Assembly: GCA_905221605.1 (NCBI GenBank)
Contig: CAJNDS010002109.1
Coordinates: 470,168 to 534,167 of the forward strand
Direction of reading: 5' to 3'
Origin: Symbiodinium natans
Lineage: Eukaryota; Sar; Dinophyceae; Suessiales; Symbiodiniaceae
DNA: 64,000 nt
Within the stretch, counting starts at the first letter, position 1. Each line of letters opens with the position of its first letter. The notes under the pieces are model-generated. The model was not told the DNA's origin. It did not search any database and saw nothing but the letters and a program-made list of their open reading frames with translations. Positions 63,906 to 64,000 of this stretch are shown here, piece after piece. A program made the translations under genes and the position numbers.

Positions 63906-64000
63906 CCCTAAACCCACGCCCAGGATTTAGGGCTTAGGGGCTTAGGATCTGCAAGACCTTTGGTTAGTAACTCCTGTTGCTGGAACGACCGGCTCTCGCA

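Noticed and set aside
1-64000. Long ORFs full of NPKP, LNPKPQT or LGFRVWGLG
   Set aside because: These are translations of CCCTAAA, TTTAGGG and TTTGGGG arrays; a 7-bp unit without stops in some frames stays open by construction.
1-64000. A chromosome end or subtelomere
   Set aside because: Arrays are short, in both orientations and spread evenly between exons; no terminal array is present at either edge of the window.
1-64000. tRNA, rRNA, CRISPR or bacterial operon features
   Set aside because: I looked for tRNA T-loop consensus, rRNA-like conserved strings, spaced direct repeats and ribosome binding sites before ORFs and found nothing supportable.

Overview
This window looks like nuclear DNA of a dinoflagellate (alveolate protist). 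Four observations support that. (1) TTTAGGG/CCCTAAA (plant/dinoflagellate telomere-type) repeats and sequence variants occur as dozens of short arrays in both orientations from end to end. (2) Genes are cut into many very short exons (about 30-200 bp). (3) In the best-resolved gene, several introns only fit the reading frame with GC or GA 5' splice sites, a known dinoflagellate habit. (4) One gene (1-7046) belongs to a large-family type I associate with dinoflagellate genomes. No bacterial, organellar or rRNA/tRNA features were seen. The long uninterrupted ORFs are mostly artefacts of repeats (for example runs of NPKP/LGFRV encoded by CCCTAAA/TTTAGGG). The real coding signal lies in the unique 40-200 bp blocks between arrays, read as exons.

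Layout. 1-7046 (+): a multi-exon gene for a transposase-like protein with HGDEG, LDTFH and EDYVG motifs, ending at a stop at 7044-7046. 7.05-9.9 kb: no convincing gene; internal duplications and a TIR element. About 9.9-16.4 kb (+): exons of one or more unidentified genes. About 16.5-24.5 kb (-): a many-exon unidentified gene, convergent with the previous tract. 25,549-33,504 (-): an apparently complete Gfo/Idh/MocA-family oxidoreductase in about 15 exons, the best-supported identification here. 33.8-36.1 kb (+): unidentified exons, divergent from the oxidoreductase. 37-43.5 kb (-): unidentified exons, probably two genes. 44-46.1 kb (+): exons including a ShKT-like cysteine pattern. 47.7-51.25 kb (-): a many-exon unidentified gene. 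51.3-52.06 kb (+): unidentified exons, divergent from the previous gene. 52.9-57.4 kb: a tandem segmental duplication carrying two copies of a minus-strand gene 3' end; the upstream copy in the window (54 kb) looks decayed. 58.7-64 kb (-): unidentified exons including a Cys/His-rich one and a hydrophobic one, interrupted by a 460-bp GT-rich minisatellite.

Between exons lie the telomere-like arrays, poly-C/poly-G tracts, TA/GT microsatellites and at least seven families of short terminal-inverted-repeat (MITE-like) elements, each with copies spread through the window. The most interesting structural point is that introns here are built largely from telomere-type repeats. One 90-bp intron (25,611-25,700) consists of a repeat array plus one copy of an exact 20-bp exon duplication, with the GA donor and AG acceptor both supplied by the duplicated exon sequence. 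This suggests intron gain through insertion of telomere-like DNA. All exon boundaries were read by eye from frame and splice-site consistency. Protein names other than the oxidoreductase are tentative.
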